64,000 nucleotides of DNA from Siphonodentalium dalli (lineage: Eukaryota; Mollusca; Scaphopoda; Gadilida; Siphonodentaliidae). The notes beneath the pieces were generated by a model. It was not told the origin of the DNA. It ran no database searches and worked only from the letters and a program-made list of their open reading frames with translations. The stretch spans positions 130,271,989 to 130,335,988 of the forward strand of contig CP136068.1 of assembly GCA_032622095.1 (NCBI GenBank), given 5' to 3'. Below, piece by piece: positions 12,375 to 25,854 of the stretch. Within the stretch, counting starts at the first letter, position 1; every line of letters begins with the position of its first letter. Both the position numbers and the translations under genes were made by a program.

Positions 12375-13613
12375 GGCAGTCATCTTGGGGTTTGTATGCC
12401 ACGTAGTAACATGGCACTAAATTACCGTACATACCAATTATCTCCACCCACGCTACATTTTCGTTATGCCTTTCGAGAAGATGACAAAATTAGGTTTTCG
12501 AATATTTTTGCAGAAAAATACGTAAATTTTATAATGAATTGGGATCAAGAGCAGCATTGTGTGATATTTTCACTTAAATATTCTATTCGGTAGATCGGGA
12601 TATATGTATACATAGATATATTAAACAGCAGTGTATCAATTTATAAACGGCCGTTGTGTCGGTTAAGACCTTTTGGCAAGTAATCGTGCTTTCTTACATA
12701 TTTCAAAATTTCCATCCATACCGGCCACCATATTGGCAGCCATCTTGGGGTTAGTAGGCCATTTTTTAAACCAAGACGGAATGAAATTACCGTATACACC
12801 AATGACCTCCACCCTTTCTACATTCTTTTCTGTTTTACTTTCCGGGAAGATGACAAAATGCGTTTTAGATTGTTTTTGGAGAGAGCAAATATAAATTTGA
12901 TTAAAAATTAGAGTCAGGAGGTACATTATGTATTATTTTTACTTTAATGTGCGAGTATGTAGATCAAAACCTATATATAAAAAATGCTTTAGCCATCTTT
13001 CAATTTTCGTTGTGCTGATTACGCAATTTGACACGTAATCGTGCGTTGTGTGTGCCTTATACCACAGCTTGGCGCCTCTTAGCTTTTTGGGGAGGGTTGA
13101 TTTTCCGCGTTTGATAACAAATATGTCCATCAACGATAAATTATATATTAAAACGTAGCTAATTTGCAGTAGTTTCCTGTGGTATAAAATAATTGGGTAT
13201 AACCGTCTCAGTTTTGGTTTTACAAGAAACGGAAACAACGCTTTGTGTGAATCGTCATATTCATCTCACCCTAAAAGACATTTGACATCATATGACGTCA
13301 TGACTATCATTCCGAGATGCAATAGTTAAATGTATTACCTTACTCTGGTTATCTCCCCATTTTCAGGTATCAAAATTTGACCAATATCTCTTCTCGAAAG
13401 GTGTGAAAATACTCTATCAAATATGTCGGCTTTATTTAAAAAATGACCGATTTTTTCATCGGTGTGTCTCAATAAAAGCACGTGGTGAGAAAAAAAAGTC
13501 CGCCTACCTGGCACATACAACATACGGATTCCGAAAGTTAAGCGTTTATGCTAACCAAAAATGTAGGTCTCATAAATTCCCTCTCGAGGCGACACCTATC
13601 TGTAGACTATTAT
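12375..13613 (-). repeat. Non-coding dispersed repeat, copy 2 (inverted relative to 5298-6450)
   Basis: This is the inverted partner of 5298-6450, with matching segments in reverse order across its length. Two CATCTTGGGGTT words (about 12382 and 12737) mark repeated submodules. No coding constraint is visible: the frames at 13335-13615 exist on both strands and differ from those in copy 1. Confidence 0.8.
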
Positions 13614-14950
13614 AGGATTCATTCAGTCTAGAAACTACCAAACGCAATCGTAAAGCCTTCATGTTGTGATAAAAATGACCCAAGTCCCATTCCGATCGGA
13701 TAATAAACAAGAAAACCATAAATCAGAAATGGCAACGCCATCTAGATCATATTATTACGCATAAAACAATATATTGGAGCTTTAATATAGTGATTGTTAC
13801 AAAAATGTCTATATAGGTAATGGCTATGTATATATAGTTGAATATATGTAATTTTTGTGTCCATGTGCTTGGTGAGAAAGCATATGAACCCTTTTTAAAT
13901 CGGACGTGACAAACGAAAGTTATGATAATTACGAGATATGTCTCACGTATGTGTTCACAAAAGGGCGCATACATTCCGATTGGTTGAAAGGTTCATCGCC
14001 AAACATGCAACGGCCATTCCATTGATACACTAATATATTATTGGTTATAACCAAACACCCATTGTCAGTCAACAACATGGCAAACGCTTTGACGATTGAT
14101 ATGTTATTATATAGGTCAGCAATTGACTGACAGAAGCCAATATTCGGCGGCTAAACACTGAATGATTTACAAACAATCTCGAGAGTCATTACGAAATAAT
14201 TTCCGATAAGGTTTCATTTACCACCGATTATGGAGACTAATTAATCATACTGCCTTCAAGGTTTCATGAAGGCACCACCACGGTATTCTGTTAAAACAAC
14301 TAATCCGTCAAATCATTAAAAGCTGCCGCTAATCACTGAAAGAGATTAGGATGTGGGATGAAGGAGAAGATCACTCGATCTTTTCGACCATCCCGGGCGC
14401 TTCGCGCCCATCTATACTCTCTTGCTTGTACGAAAGTCGCTCATTCACCACCCCAGAAAACCTCTAAATGCGAACCAAAAATCACAAATCGGATTAAATA
14501 CACCCGGATACTTCGCAATAAGACATTTAGTCTACATTCTAACGAACACATACATATATGTTCGCAGTGTTGAGTGTTCGTGGTTATTTCGTACACAACC
14601 AACGGGTAATAAAACAAATATCACAACACCGCTATGTTGGCTTGAATAATAAAACATATACCTTCTTTAGACATAATTACAAGTCTGAACATATTTCATT
14701 GATAGAATATATAGGCTATATTAGCGGTCGTGGTGAAAGATGCTTACCCTGGGCTAAAGTCCGAAATCAACTGAAAGGAATTTTAAGGGCCCACAAAAGG
14801 GTGTTTTCAATGTGAAAAATCCAAAAGGTTGAGTTTTATTTTTGGTCTTATTTTAGACCACAATCCTACTGATGTCTACCTCGTTTTCCGATATGTTTAC
14901 CAAGGAACTACACGTTCAGCGGTGTTGGCGTAGTAGAACATTAAAAACCA
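13614..14950. other. No recognisable gene
   Basis: A CGACCATCCCGGG word followed by a short CG-rich hairpin (GGGCGCTTCGCGCCC near 14395-14409) also appears in variant form near 29648, so part of 14340-14420 is a shared repeat. The frames at 14358-14815 show no family motif. Confidence 0.45.
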
Positions 14951-15516
14951 TTAAAAGTTGTAGTTCGAGCCCTAGTCCGGTACAAGGCGTGGTTGCAAAT
15001 TTCAATTTCATTTATTTGTCGTTATTATAAGGCCAATCATGTTGATTTTGGAAATTTTTTATTTCAACTTTTATCGACTAAAAGTTGTAATCGGAGACAG
15101 TCGAGTCGACATCTCCAACAAAACACATTCCTGGGCATTATATCATCTTACTTGTAAAACAACTGTATAGTGTATAAACAGTACTTTGAGTATAATTCAC
15201 TAACTGTTTCATTCACTCACGTCGGAACTAAAACATCCATTGATTTGAGCCGCCAACATAATCCGAACAATAACAATTAGGACCTAATTAACAAGCAGGC
15301 GGCTGATCCGGCTGGTTCCGACTACAACTTTTAGTGGGCTGCGGAACGAAAAATGTCGACAAAAGTTGTAATATAAGACTTACAAATGATCTTTTAATTG
15401 TAATTGGCATAGCTTATCACAAACCAAAAATCCACATTATTGACACAATAAACGAAATTGAAATTCCCAACTACACCTTTACCGGGCTCGGCCTCGGGGT
15501 CGGACTACAACTTTTA
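14951..15516. mobile_element. Nested miniature inverted-repeat elements with TAAAAGTTGTAG ends
   Basis: The left end TTAAAAGTTGTAGTTCGAGC and the complement of the right end (AATAAAAGTTGTAGTCCGAC, read from 15516 leftward) form terminal inverted repeats of about 45 bp with indels. The repeats include CCGGTAAAGG-like inner words. A second pair of the same type lies inside: CTAAAAGTTGTAATCGGAG at about 15078 and the complement at 15317-15335. The layout suggests one element inserted inside another of its family. There is no coding capacity, and the superfamily is not determinable from what I see. Confidence 0.65.
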
Positions 15517-15549
15517 TTGTGTCCCAATAATCCTAATTTTCATAAATAG

Positions 15550-16741
15550 AACATCCATGTCTCCGCTGACATCGCCAGATCACGATATGAGAAGATACCA
15601 TTAATGGCGTAATAAGCCGAAAACACAGGTTCGGGAGCCGGAGTGTATTATGCTGACCACGATTACGTAATCGTAGTCAGTAGATACTAAAATGCGGAAT
15701 CGGTTTGTGCGCGCGGTGTAATTACTAGATTAAATAACTTTGCGATGATTTATTACAGTAAATCAAGATAGCGTGGTTCACTTTGGAAGTCATCATCGTA
15801 TAGCAGACAATACATTTATACTAATAAAGTATTTAGTAGCGCATAATTGTGATAGTCGTTTTTTGCAGCCATAAAATAACATGCCGTCGCGTGTTTGGTT
15901 TGTTGAATCGATGTTACTACATTGCTAAATTTGATAGTCACTCAGCAACTATTCATCAGTGTCAAACGGCGAAATTGTTTGCACTATAAAATTGGTAATG
16001 GCAGCAGACGATCGCATCAACTTTGTCACAAGAAGCTCCCAAACGTTATAAAATACTGGGCGGAATAATGTTAACTATATATCAGGTGTTTCCTTTGTTG
16101 TTCTTTGTAAGTTATTTCCAAATTCTCAATCATTCATATATTCGAATGCCACCATGCCACATACAGATCACCATTATGTGGTAACTCCAAAAAGACAACA
16201 TAATTCGTAATTTATAACGCTCTTTATTGTCTACCGCTTTTGGAAGACGAAGCAATAGCACTCTTTATATTTAAATGCCACAATACCACACACAGAATCA
16301 CCCATAATACCTCGAAAACGATCACGTTCATAATTGAGAACGCTCTTTGTTGTCTATCGCGTTTGGGCGACGAAATCATGGACGCTTTTTATTAGAGGCG
16401 ATCATTGGATTTTTCGTCTTGAAAGTCAATATCTGCCACCAAAGCGTAAAATAAACGAAAAAAAGGAACAAAAAGCACAAACTGAAAAACAATGCTCGGC
16501 TAGCCGTCAATTTATGCCAAAGTGCCTAATTAATAATTATTTTAGTTTCGACAGTCTGTTGTATATTCGAGTTAATTATTTTGTTTATGCACTATCTGAT
16601 CGTATCTTGACTGGAAGGATTTTAACAAGCGGCCCACTGTCGTGCACTTCTCCACACACAAGTCTTCGTATGGGAACATTATTATGACGATATAAGCCAT
16701 CATGATACATGTATTAGTATCGTAACTAACACATGTTTAAT
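15550..16741. other. No gene; contains a tandem duplication of about 130 bp at 16140-16400
   Basis: Two diverged direct copies begin at AATGCCACCATGCCACA (about 16145) and AATGCCACAATACCACA (about 16274). They share a stretch near AACGCTCTTTRTTGTCTA. The 117-residue frame at 16334-16687 crosses this repeat and shows no family signature. Confidence 0.5.
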
Positions 16742-17133
16742 CAGCGGTGGTCGGAGCTTGGAATATTATAGTGCACAGCGGTATGACACTATTTCAGTGG
16801 TATAAATTGGCTTCCGAAATTTGTACCGTACAACGAAGAACCTAGAAGGCCCAACTCTTCGCACTATATTCCGCTCATTGCATTTCTGCATAAATTAATC
16901 CCATTTCACTCCAATTTTATAGCTTCAGATTCACTTTAGCCATCATTATTAGGTATATAATCTAACATGCTTGCAAATCCAGTGCATAAATAATAAGCAC
17001 ATTTAAACAGTTTTTATTTAATGATCGCTATTGATCGTATAAAGGTATTTAATGGGAGACTGCAATATTTCATATGTAATTTATCAACTAATTACGCGAT
17101 TGGCGGAATTATTTGAAGCTCCGACCACCGCTG
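16742..17133. mobile_element. Short non-autonomous DNA transposon, CAGCGGTGG ends
   Basis: The left end CAGCGGTGGTCGGAGCTT is matched by a perfect complement at the right end (17116-17133), giving an 18-bp terminal inverted repeat around a 392-bp element. CAG-starting ends of this kind resemble those of hAT-type miniature elements, but the flanks do not show a clear 8-bp duplication, so the superfamily is tentative. The interior is AT-rich and non-coding. Confidence 0.7.
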
Positions 17134-18317
17134 TCACCGGTAAACAAATCAGGTAAACTTACCGCGTCGATCATGCAGATAATCGGCCAAGTGACCGCGT
17201 TGTAGTCATGTGATCGCACACATCAGTCATGTGACTTACCTGACTAAAATATTCGGATACTTCCTCGATTTGTTTTATATCATAATAATAAAAATATTAT
17301 CTGCTCGATTTTGAATTTTCTTTGCGAAATGAGTCTGTTAGATATATATAATTAGTATTATGACGATAAAAAGATATGTTTTTGACAAAATAATTCCTTT
17401 AATACAAGTACAACTCGTTTTATAAATATGAGTATCCACTTAACGATAAACAGTTTAAGAGAAGCATAATCGTCTCAATAATGTGTTGAAATCTAGTTCG
17501 ATACACCAAAAAGTGCAGTACATGTATTTAGGTTTTGTTTTGAAAGCACGAAAACCCGAAATTACCACAATTTGAATTCAGCCGAATGTTGTCACTTCAC
17601 AAGTGTGTTCACAATAATGCCTTCATTTTAGTAACATGGTGGAAAAAATTATGCATATATGTTCTCGAGATGGTTGCCTCTGTTCATTGAATTTGCATGC
17701 CATTTTGGTATAGTAGTGTGATAAATGTAGCAAACACTACATCATATACACGAAGGGCACATATATCAACCAATTAGAATGCGCCATTTCTGGGTGAGGT
17801 GTATTAATATATATGATTAAACTATATTGAGTTTATATATAATCCAATAAAACATAATATTTCCAACTATACCCTTTGACCATTGTGTTGTGCTACATGA
17901 AATATCCTTTCGATAACCCCCTTATATAGGGTATATATGATAAAGTGACAAGTGAAACGGATGATTACATACAGTGTGTAGCAACTAATGTATAATTATC
18001 AATAGTTTTCACCCACGCAAAAGTACACGTCAACTAAAATAGTACACATTAGACTTTCTTCTAACATGTATTAATTATAATTCTAGGGGGTAGAATATGC
18101 AAAACGATAAATAATGTTAACGCTGTTTGAAATACGTGACAACACAATCATTTGTGATAGCATGCATGGTGATTCAAGGAACCCCCTGCAGTTAGAAACA
18201 AAATCATGCCATCAAAGAAAATAGAAACGTCTGAAAATTAAAAAAACTCAACAGAAATTACAGTTTGTAGCAGAAACACATGTCACTGGCATAGTTCCTA
18301 GCAGTCTTGATACAGTA
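17134..18317. other. No recognisable gene
   Basis: AT-rich DNA with no frame above 60 codons that looks coding and no clear repeats. Confidence 0.5.
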
Positions 18318-20879
18318 CACTGCACGAAAAGTGGAATTTATGCCTTGCATAACTTAGGAATAAATGAGAATAAATTTCACATTTATTCTAATTTATGCAT
18401 TGCATAAATTTGGATAAATTCCGAAATTTTTGGAATTTATTCTTGAATTTATGCTTGAATAAACTTCCAAATTTACAGAAAATTTACACAGCATAAATTT
18501 CAATAAATTTATGCAGATTTATGCCATTAATAAATTTCGAAAATGTAGATAAATTTCGAAATGTATCTACATTTATGCCATTAATAAATGTGGATGGGCA
18601 GTATAAATGTAGATAAATTTCTCCACATTTTCAAATTTCTTCGCAGATGAGATTTATTAACATTTAAATGGTCAAGAGATTCGGATGGTCGGTATAAATG
18701 TACATAAATTTCGAAATTTATCCTGATCCTAACTGCAATTGTGAATTTGTATTGAATTTTAAGGCCCACTTAATTTTCGAGTCACCGACTATATTTTTAT
18801 AACAATCTGTGCCATAAAATATGATTGAAACACTATAGTTCATCACCAGTTGAAACGTCTGTATCCGAAGATGCCCATAGACAAATAGAAAACAGCTTAA
18901 ATCATAAAATGATTCCCCCCCGTTATGGCTCCCAGAATGCAACAGAATTCAACCTAATGTATTTTCAATTGAAGGGGAATAACACTATCTTTAAAATATA
19001 GAGTTATTCCCCTCCAATGAAAATAATACACTTTGCGCAACAAAACCAGATGAACGTTAAGCACAAAAATACGTCGTTAACTCAACAAAAACAACATGTT
19101 CACAGTTTATTACACCGGATAAGCTGATAATACAGTGTTAGAGAGCTTCCTGTTTCCAATGGTATATATACTGGCATATATTTTATATATGTGATCTGGG
19201 GGTTCGATAATTAAGTGGGCCTTTAATGTTGATGTTTCTTTCAAATACAGATTGCCAGTTCGGAAAAAACTATATCTCTTACCTGTAGTTTATTTCAGTC
19301 ATCGTGTTTTCAACTTTCCATAATAAACGATAAACTGATACTGTCTTTTTGCTATTAATAACCGACGTCTGAGACAATTTGGGAATTAGACGTGGGTGTA
19401 TACATGTACAATAAGTGAATACTAGCGTAATAGTAGTTTTCATTCCTCGTGTGGTTTTTGTGGTGGGGTGCAAATTCTGATTCATTTCTGGTTAAATACG
19501 CCCAGAACAGAAAACCTTCAGAATAGCGAACCTTCGGAATAATGAATCTTCGGAATAATGAACCTTCGGAATAGCGAACCTTCGGAACAATGAACCTTCG
19601 GAATAGAGAACCCTACCCGGCGTAGGATATGTAATGCATCACCAGCGCATCTCCCGTCATTAAAGGGTTAAACCCGCTGGATATTGTAATGATAACAGGT
19701 GAAATAGGCTCAATAAATCATGTAATCTTGAGGTAGACATTCATATGATGTGAAATTCATGGTTTTACCGAACAGGTACAAGTCTGCTTGTACCTACACC
19801 AGCTAGGATATTTGAATAACGAGCATGTCCGCATCCAAATATCCTAGCTGGTTTATGTACAGGTAGACTTGGACTAGTACTGGCTAAGAAATTTGTAACA
19901 TGTATTTTTTTTATCTTCAAATCCTTTATCTTCAAACAGTTCCTAGGTTTTGAGCTAATGGTATTCTCTTTTGGTACAAAGTAAGCAGTGGTAATATGGT
20001 TTCCACCTCAAAATTCTTCTGATTTTTAGCACATACAAATGGTTCTTATTTATCCATCTATACATGGAACTTTGAAACAAAATTAAGAGTGTTCCAAAAA
20101 GAATGACACTACATAAGTGCTGAAATTTGGCGCCTTATGCTTCAATGTTAATTTGCACAGTGCATAATCATGCATGTTGCCACATCTGAGTTCTAAAATT
20201 AGGATAATTTTAAAACCATTATAAATTAGGTGAATGGAATTTAGACACAATTTATTCTAAATTTATGCCATGACTAAATTTAGAAAAATGAGGATAAATT
20301 TCGAAATTTATTAAGATAAATATCGAAATTTATCCATATTTAAAAAAACATTTCATGATATAAATGTAGTTGAAATTTACTAACATTGATGTCAGATCAA
20401 TTTGGATGGTCAGTTAAATGTAGATAAATGGAAGTTTATCCACATAAATTTTGAAATTTATCCACATAAATTTTGAAATTTATTCAAATAAACTTTGAAA
20501 TTTATCCCCATTTGCTTAATTTATGTCATAAAGAGCGTTTATATCTCGAATTCGCAGAATTATGAAACATATGTAAGACGATCCCAAAGTTATGACACTA
20601 TGAAAGTGTTGAAATGTTGTCCCTTGGATTTCAACATTCATGTAAAATATATAAATTGTGTTAAACTCCAGAATCATGCCAGATCTATTTTGTTCGAAAT
20701 CTGGAATTTCAAATTTAGGGAGAATTTATTCGCATTTATTCACTTTGTGAGGAAGAATAAATGTGAAATTTATGCATATGCCTAAATTTCAAATTTAGGA
20801 TAAATTTATGCCGTTGTAAATTGTGTACATGGAATTTAGGCATAATTTTTTTGTTGTAAATTCCACATTTCATGCAGTG
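18318..20879. mobile_element. CACTA-like non-autonomous DNA transposon (about 2.56 kb)
   Basis: The ends are CACTGCACGAAAAGTGGAAT on the left and, complemented, CACTGCATGAAATGTGGAAT on the right: inverted repeats of about 23 bp with the CACTG terminus seen in CACTA/EnSpm elements. GTA flanks both sides (18315-18317 and 20880-20882), consistent with the 3-bp target duplication of that group. Inside both ends (18330-18720 and 20210-20870) are dense arrays of short palindromic words built from AAATTTATGC and AAATTTCGAAATTT. Subterminal arrays of this sort are where CACTA transposases bind. No transposase frame remains. A strong hairpin around GGGGAATAAC lies at 18960-19025. Confidence 0.65.
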
Positions 20880-20914
20880 GTATTAGCACAAATTAATTCC
20901 AAGCTAGACACAAT

Positions 20915-21621
20915 GGTGACTAAAGACTACCACGACACGAGCATAGAACAACTTGCGAAACTTGCGAAACAGTCTCAACCAGATTATTAACAAGCTAAAA
21001 TCTGACTTTGGTAACAAAATCGAAGTTGATAGAGATGAATGCAGAGGCGGAGTCATTGATGTAGAAAAAAGGATGAACGACATAGAAACTGAAATGGCAT
21101 CAAGCAAGATATTGATGACAGGGATGCCAAAGTAAATTCCCTTAAATCAGAAATCAGAGACTTAAAGGATAAAAAAAAAAAAAACTGGAGCAAAAACCAG
21201 GAAGGACGGCATCAGGATATCTGGCATACCAGGGGACAGCATTAAATAATCATTGGATCAATGCGAGAAGAATTATGTTGCTCCGACGAGTGATCAACTG
21301 CATATGAATATAACACAGGATGATATTAGTATTGCACATATACAAACTCCAAGCAGGACAGCAGACTGGGTATTCGCGAACAATAATCTATCATTTTGTG
21401 TCAAGAAGAAAAAAAAGTGCTGCTTTTAGTAATAAAAAACTTCTTAAAGGTTCAGGTATTGTGATCAAAGAGTAACTCACTGAATTCAGTACTAACTTAA
21501 TCAATAAATCTAAAGAAAGAAAAGAAGTTGCAGACACTTGGTCAGTAGAAGGAAAGGTTTATATCAAATATGTTGATGCATCTAAACCAATCATGCAGAT
21601 AAAAGAACTATCTGATGTGTA
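20915..21621 (+). pseudogene. LINE ORF1-type RNA-binding protein remnant
   Basis: Joined over several frames, the plus strand gives an acidic/basic coiled-coil stretch (20953-21170) ending in an A14 run. A segment resembling the RRM start (GIRISGIPGDS near 21205-21240) follows. The C-terminal domain then has KKLLKGSGIVIKE, LTEFSTNLINKSKERKEVAD and WSVEGKVYIKY, before a stop at about 21619-21621. This resembles L1/Tx1-style ORF1 proteins, which coat the LINE RNA. At least three frameshifts or stops are present. No ORF2 follows; the sequence runs into the LTR element at 21677. The family assignment is by motif recognition. Confidence 0.65.
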
Positions 21622-21676
21622 AATGGTATTTATACACAAACTATTACACATGAATGTGGCAATGTGCACATTATTA

Positions 21677-22209
21677 TGATATTGTGATATTTCTCACTAT
21701 TTGCATGTCGTATTTTCAGTGGGTAAATTATTTCATTGAACAAATGTATCCGCTATAAACTATACTTTCCCAATACATATCCAAGTATAATCCCGTGCAC
21801 AATGCGCAGATCATTAATAACAAACACCATTGTCAAATATATCCGCATGGTTTAATATTGCGGCATTAATTACAGTCCTATTCAATTTTACCGTGTATAT
21901 AATTTCGCTAATCCCGCAAAATCGAGTTCGATCATACCTGTAGCATTGTTTGTAACATGAAAACGCACAAACACACATGTATACAAAGCTATTGTAATTT
22001 TAGATAGAGAAAAGGAATTCGTATTTTGTTGTTGCTGTCGTACACGTTTACCCGTCGGGCTGCATGCTATGCGGTCCGGCGGAGTATGTATATATATATT
22101 GTTGCTGCTGTTAAATCTGTTGTTCCATGTACAAATTAAAATGACTAATTCCCCGACTCTGATCTGTCGTCTTGAAAAACCTACAACCCGGAAATCAGCT
22201 CTACTACAG
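21677..22209 (+). repeat. Left LTR
   Basis: This is the first 534-bp direct repeat, near-identical to 27666-28198. It contains a (TA)n-rich stretch after GGCGGAGTATG and an ATTAAA word near 22136. The interior begins GTTGGATAATTCG, where a primer-binding site would lie, but I could not match it to a particular tRNA. Confidence 0.75.
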
Positions 22210-23557
22210 TGTTGGATAATTCGTTGGCAGTATCCAGTTTAGATCTGAACGGATACCACGATCCTGGAACGGGAATATCTCAAGAATGACGTGAGTACAA
22301 CCCACGATGTTTTTGCATACTGCATACAGTTTTCATCGCCGATCATCGATTTGCTCCAACCCAGTTCATGTTCAGCATTCTCGACTGAATCCCCATCAAA
22401 TCAGCGCAACTATACGCTCCGTGCATGGGTCAGGTCGGAGGACAACACTGGACGGTGCTGGTTAGCAGAAGTCGGGACCTCTGTACAGAGAAAACAAAAA
22501 GTCGGCATGTTGGTGACCACCAGCCTTCTCCGAACGAATCCCCACAGCGTCTACTTCATAATTCATCAATTCGTGGGTCATGTTGGAGAAGAAAGCTGCA
22601 ATTCGCGGGAGCTGCACATGTCGCTGGAATATTCTGTATGGAGGACACAAAAACCCGCCTGTTTGTGGAGAAATTGATGTTCAGAGTTGGAAATGGATGC
22701 AGGAAGCAGTGATGGAAAATAGGATACTCTGCATGGATCTCACATATATAACATTCCGACTTGTGTTCATGTTTTTATATAAAATTGGATAAATACCAAC
22801 ATCCCATCCGATCTATGGACGGGACATTCTATGTAGCACTCTACACTGCCTTTTAGTGTTTCGACCTATTTTGTCAACCAATTTAGAAATTGGTGAACCC
22901 GCAAGGTCTCATCAGGAGAGAGCGGAATTAAGATTCCTCAAAGTAACTGAGGGATCAACACATATAGGTATGTGTGCATGGTAGATACAGACTGTCTCAA
23001 GACAGCTGAATTGAGCGATGGCCTTCAAGGCTTCGCATGTTGTTCATAGTAACATGCCTATTATAATAGGCGTGAGTTATTGTGTCATTCGTTGTGAAAT
23101 AGCAATAAGTCGGAAGCAACATTATGTGCAAGTTATCACAGACCCGAAGTTGTGTGGTCTGCACTTACTAGAAATATCGCTGGTCAATATAACACGTGCT
23201 CTGGTCGGCCCACCGTTCTTTGTGTAATACGGCAGTATAGCAAACACGTAATTTCATTGGTTCGTTAAGTGTGATTGACATAGCCACTGTGTAATAGCGT
23301 GGTAGCATTCCGTTCACATGTGCGCCAGATTAGTCCTGTCAAGTATCAGATCAAGGCAGTTGACACTTTCCTTTTGATCAATTAGACCAGATTGTTGTAA
23401 TCTCTTGCAAGTGTTGTAAGACATATCTGTATTGAGTAACCTGCGTTTCAACAGGCTGTGTGTCGTTAAAAGCCAATATTTCAAAGGTTCTGGCAGTCAC
23501 ATATCGTAAAGTACAGGAATTAAATAGTTAGTCCCTTAGCCGGTGTTTGATTCCCAT
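22210..23557. other. Interior of the LTR element, no recognisable gene
   Basis: Overlapping frames at 22291-22712 (128 and 95 codons) lie where gag would be expected, but they show no zinc knuckle or capsid motif and I do not recognise them. A TTTTTATATAAAATTGGATA word at about 22773 recurs near 24782 and 26506. Confidence 0.45.
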
Positions 23558-24770
23558 GTAGGGGAGTTTTTAATGTAAGGATGGATAACTACGAACATCA
23601 CGTCCGATCTTTGAACGAGACTGTCCATGTGTTTCCATTTTCAATGAGTAAATTATTCACTGCGCGTGTGTGAATATAGTTAGGACATTATTCGTATCTC
23701 ACATGAGTGAATTTTTTAAAAACAATGTTCGAGTTGTTTTCATGTCTTATATAATGATGCACCAGTATGGTATTGTGTGCAAAATTATATCATTTATCAG
23801 TAGCATTGAGCAGGTGCTTCTTGGTTAAATTAGCACGTCGGTCATTGAGTGTCAATGTATGCAGGGCTGCCGATAATTCTTTCGGGTTATAGCCTGGTTT
23901 TTTTTAGCTTTTGTTGAAATACGGAACAACGGTTCATAAATTCCGTGTCAGTAAATGAGTTACGTGGGTATCGAGTGATTAAATACTTACGTAGTACACA
24001 TTCGGTAAGAATGAGAGTCAGTATATATACACGTTTCCTATTGGAAAAGAGTTGCGTACTTAGATATTATACATCTAATATGTAGGCAGGCATCCGAATT
24101 CAGGGATGTCACGGTGTCATACCGTGTAGAAAGCATGATTAAATAGTTAAGTGGTTCCCATGTAGGGGAGTTTTTAATGTAAGGATGGATAACTACGAAC
24201 ATCACGTCCTATCTTTGAACGAGACTTTCCATGTGTTTACATTTTCAATGAGTAAATTATTCACTGCGCGTTTGTGCATATTGTTAGGACATTGTTCGTA
24301 TCACACATGAGTGATTTTGTTTAAAACAATGTTCGAGTTGTTTTGTAACAAGTCTTATATTATGATGCACCAGTATGGTACTGTGTGCAAAATTATATGA
24401 TTTATCATTGGCATTGAGCAGGTGCTTCTTGGTTAAATTAGCACGTCGGTCATTGAGTGTCAATGTCTGCAGGGCCGCCGATAATTCTTTCGGGTTATAG
24501 CCTGTTTTTTAAGCTTTTGTTGAAACCCGGAACAACGGTTCATAAATTCCGTTTCAGTAAATGAGTTACGTGGGTATCGAGTGATTCAATACTTAACTAG
24601 TACACATTCGGTAAGAATGAGAGTCAGTATATATACACGTTTCCTATTGGAAAAGAGTTGCATACTTAGATAACATACATCTAATATGTAGACAGGCATC
24701 CATGTTCAGGGATGTCATGGTGTCATACCGTGTAGAAAGCATGTCTAAATAGTTAAGTGGTTCACATTAG
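23558..24770 (+). repeat. Tandem duplication of about 605 bp inside the LTR element
   Basis: The copies start at TAGGGGAGTTTTTAATGTAA (about 23560 and 24166) and run in parallel through ATCACGTCC, GCACGTCGGTCATTGAGTG and TATATACACGTTTCC, ending with GTGTAGAAAGCATG. Differences are scattered substitutions and small indels. No coding frame is shared. Confidence 0.85.
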
Positions 24771-25854
24771 CTAAGAATGAGATTTTTATATAAAATTGGA
24801 TGAATACCACTTTAATGAGTATTCTGAGCCCGGAATTTATAGATTCCATCGTGCTGCTTATATTATTAGAGCAGTCGGTCGTGTCACGCCCAAGTTTTGC
24901 ACTTTGAGTCAAATGAGTTAGTAATGTGACAGTCATAGTTTAAACCAGCATAGTTTATGCCTATTTGTTGCATTTTAGATGCAGATTTCTTCTGTATTTG
25001 CATATTATATGCAACCTAGAATGGCTTGACCTGTCTTTACAACAGCGCTTACTAGGGCCGACACGTTGAGTGTGAAGTATATAAGTTTACCTATATGCTA
25101 TATACCCAGAACACATGTGGTCTGGAAGGAATTGGTTTAGTCTAGTTCCATGATAGAATCCGCATGTGGTGGACATTGTGCCCTGTGTAACTTTAATGAT
25201 GGGAAATTGATATCCCTACTCTATTGGAGTTGGTGATTAATGACGTGTCGATGTTTTGACACACCAATCATATACATTTCCAGATAAAGTTGTGTATAGT
25301 ACGCCATATTTGATGGCATCTGGTATTACATGTATATGTTAGTTCCAAAATAGCGTGTAAGAGCATAGAACACACCGCTCTCCATGGATATATGGTTTGA
25401 GATAATGGTGCATTCCCGTTGGCTCGCATGTGTATATAATAATCAAGCAAGACAGAGCATAATATCAAATAATATTAGTGGGCTCTATATGTGTCTTACA
25501 GATAAGTTGAGCGTGTTACCCAATGAATTTCCCAAATAAATGGATGAATTCAATTTGAATATCAGTGGGCCCGATTTAAATACAAAGCACACGCATTGCT
25601 AGTTGGATATGTTGGCCTTTTTTGATAGCTAGAGTAGACCAATTTTAGCAGGTCACTTGAGTTTGTGATTTTTCAGGTTTGTGGATGAAGAGTACTTCGA
25701 GACAATAATGTCTCAGTACATTAACATGTACAATTGGTTTTAACACTATTTATCGTGTGTAATCATAGGAAGATTTCAATCTTCTAGTTGCTATGAATTT
25801 ATTCATTTAGTTTATCTTTTGTGTATATACAATGCACACTTCTTGCTAGTTCGA

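Noticed and set aside
22291-22712. gag gene of the LTR element
   Set aside because: Two overlapping frames lie at the right place, but there is no zinc knuckle, major homology region or other gag feature.
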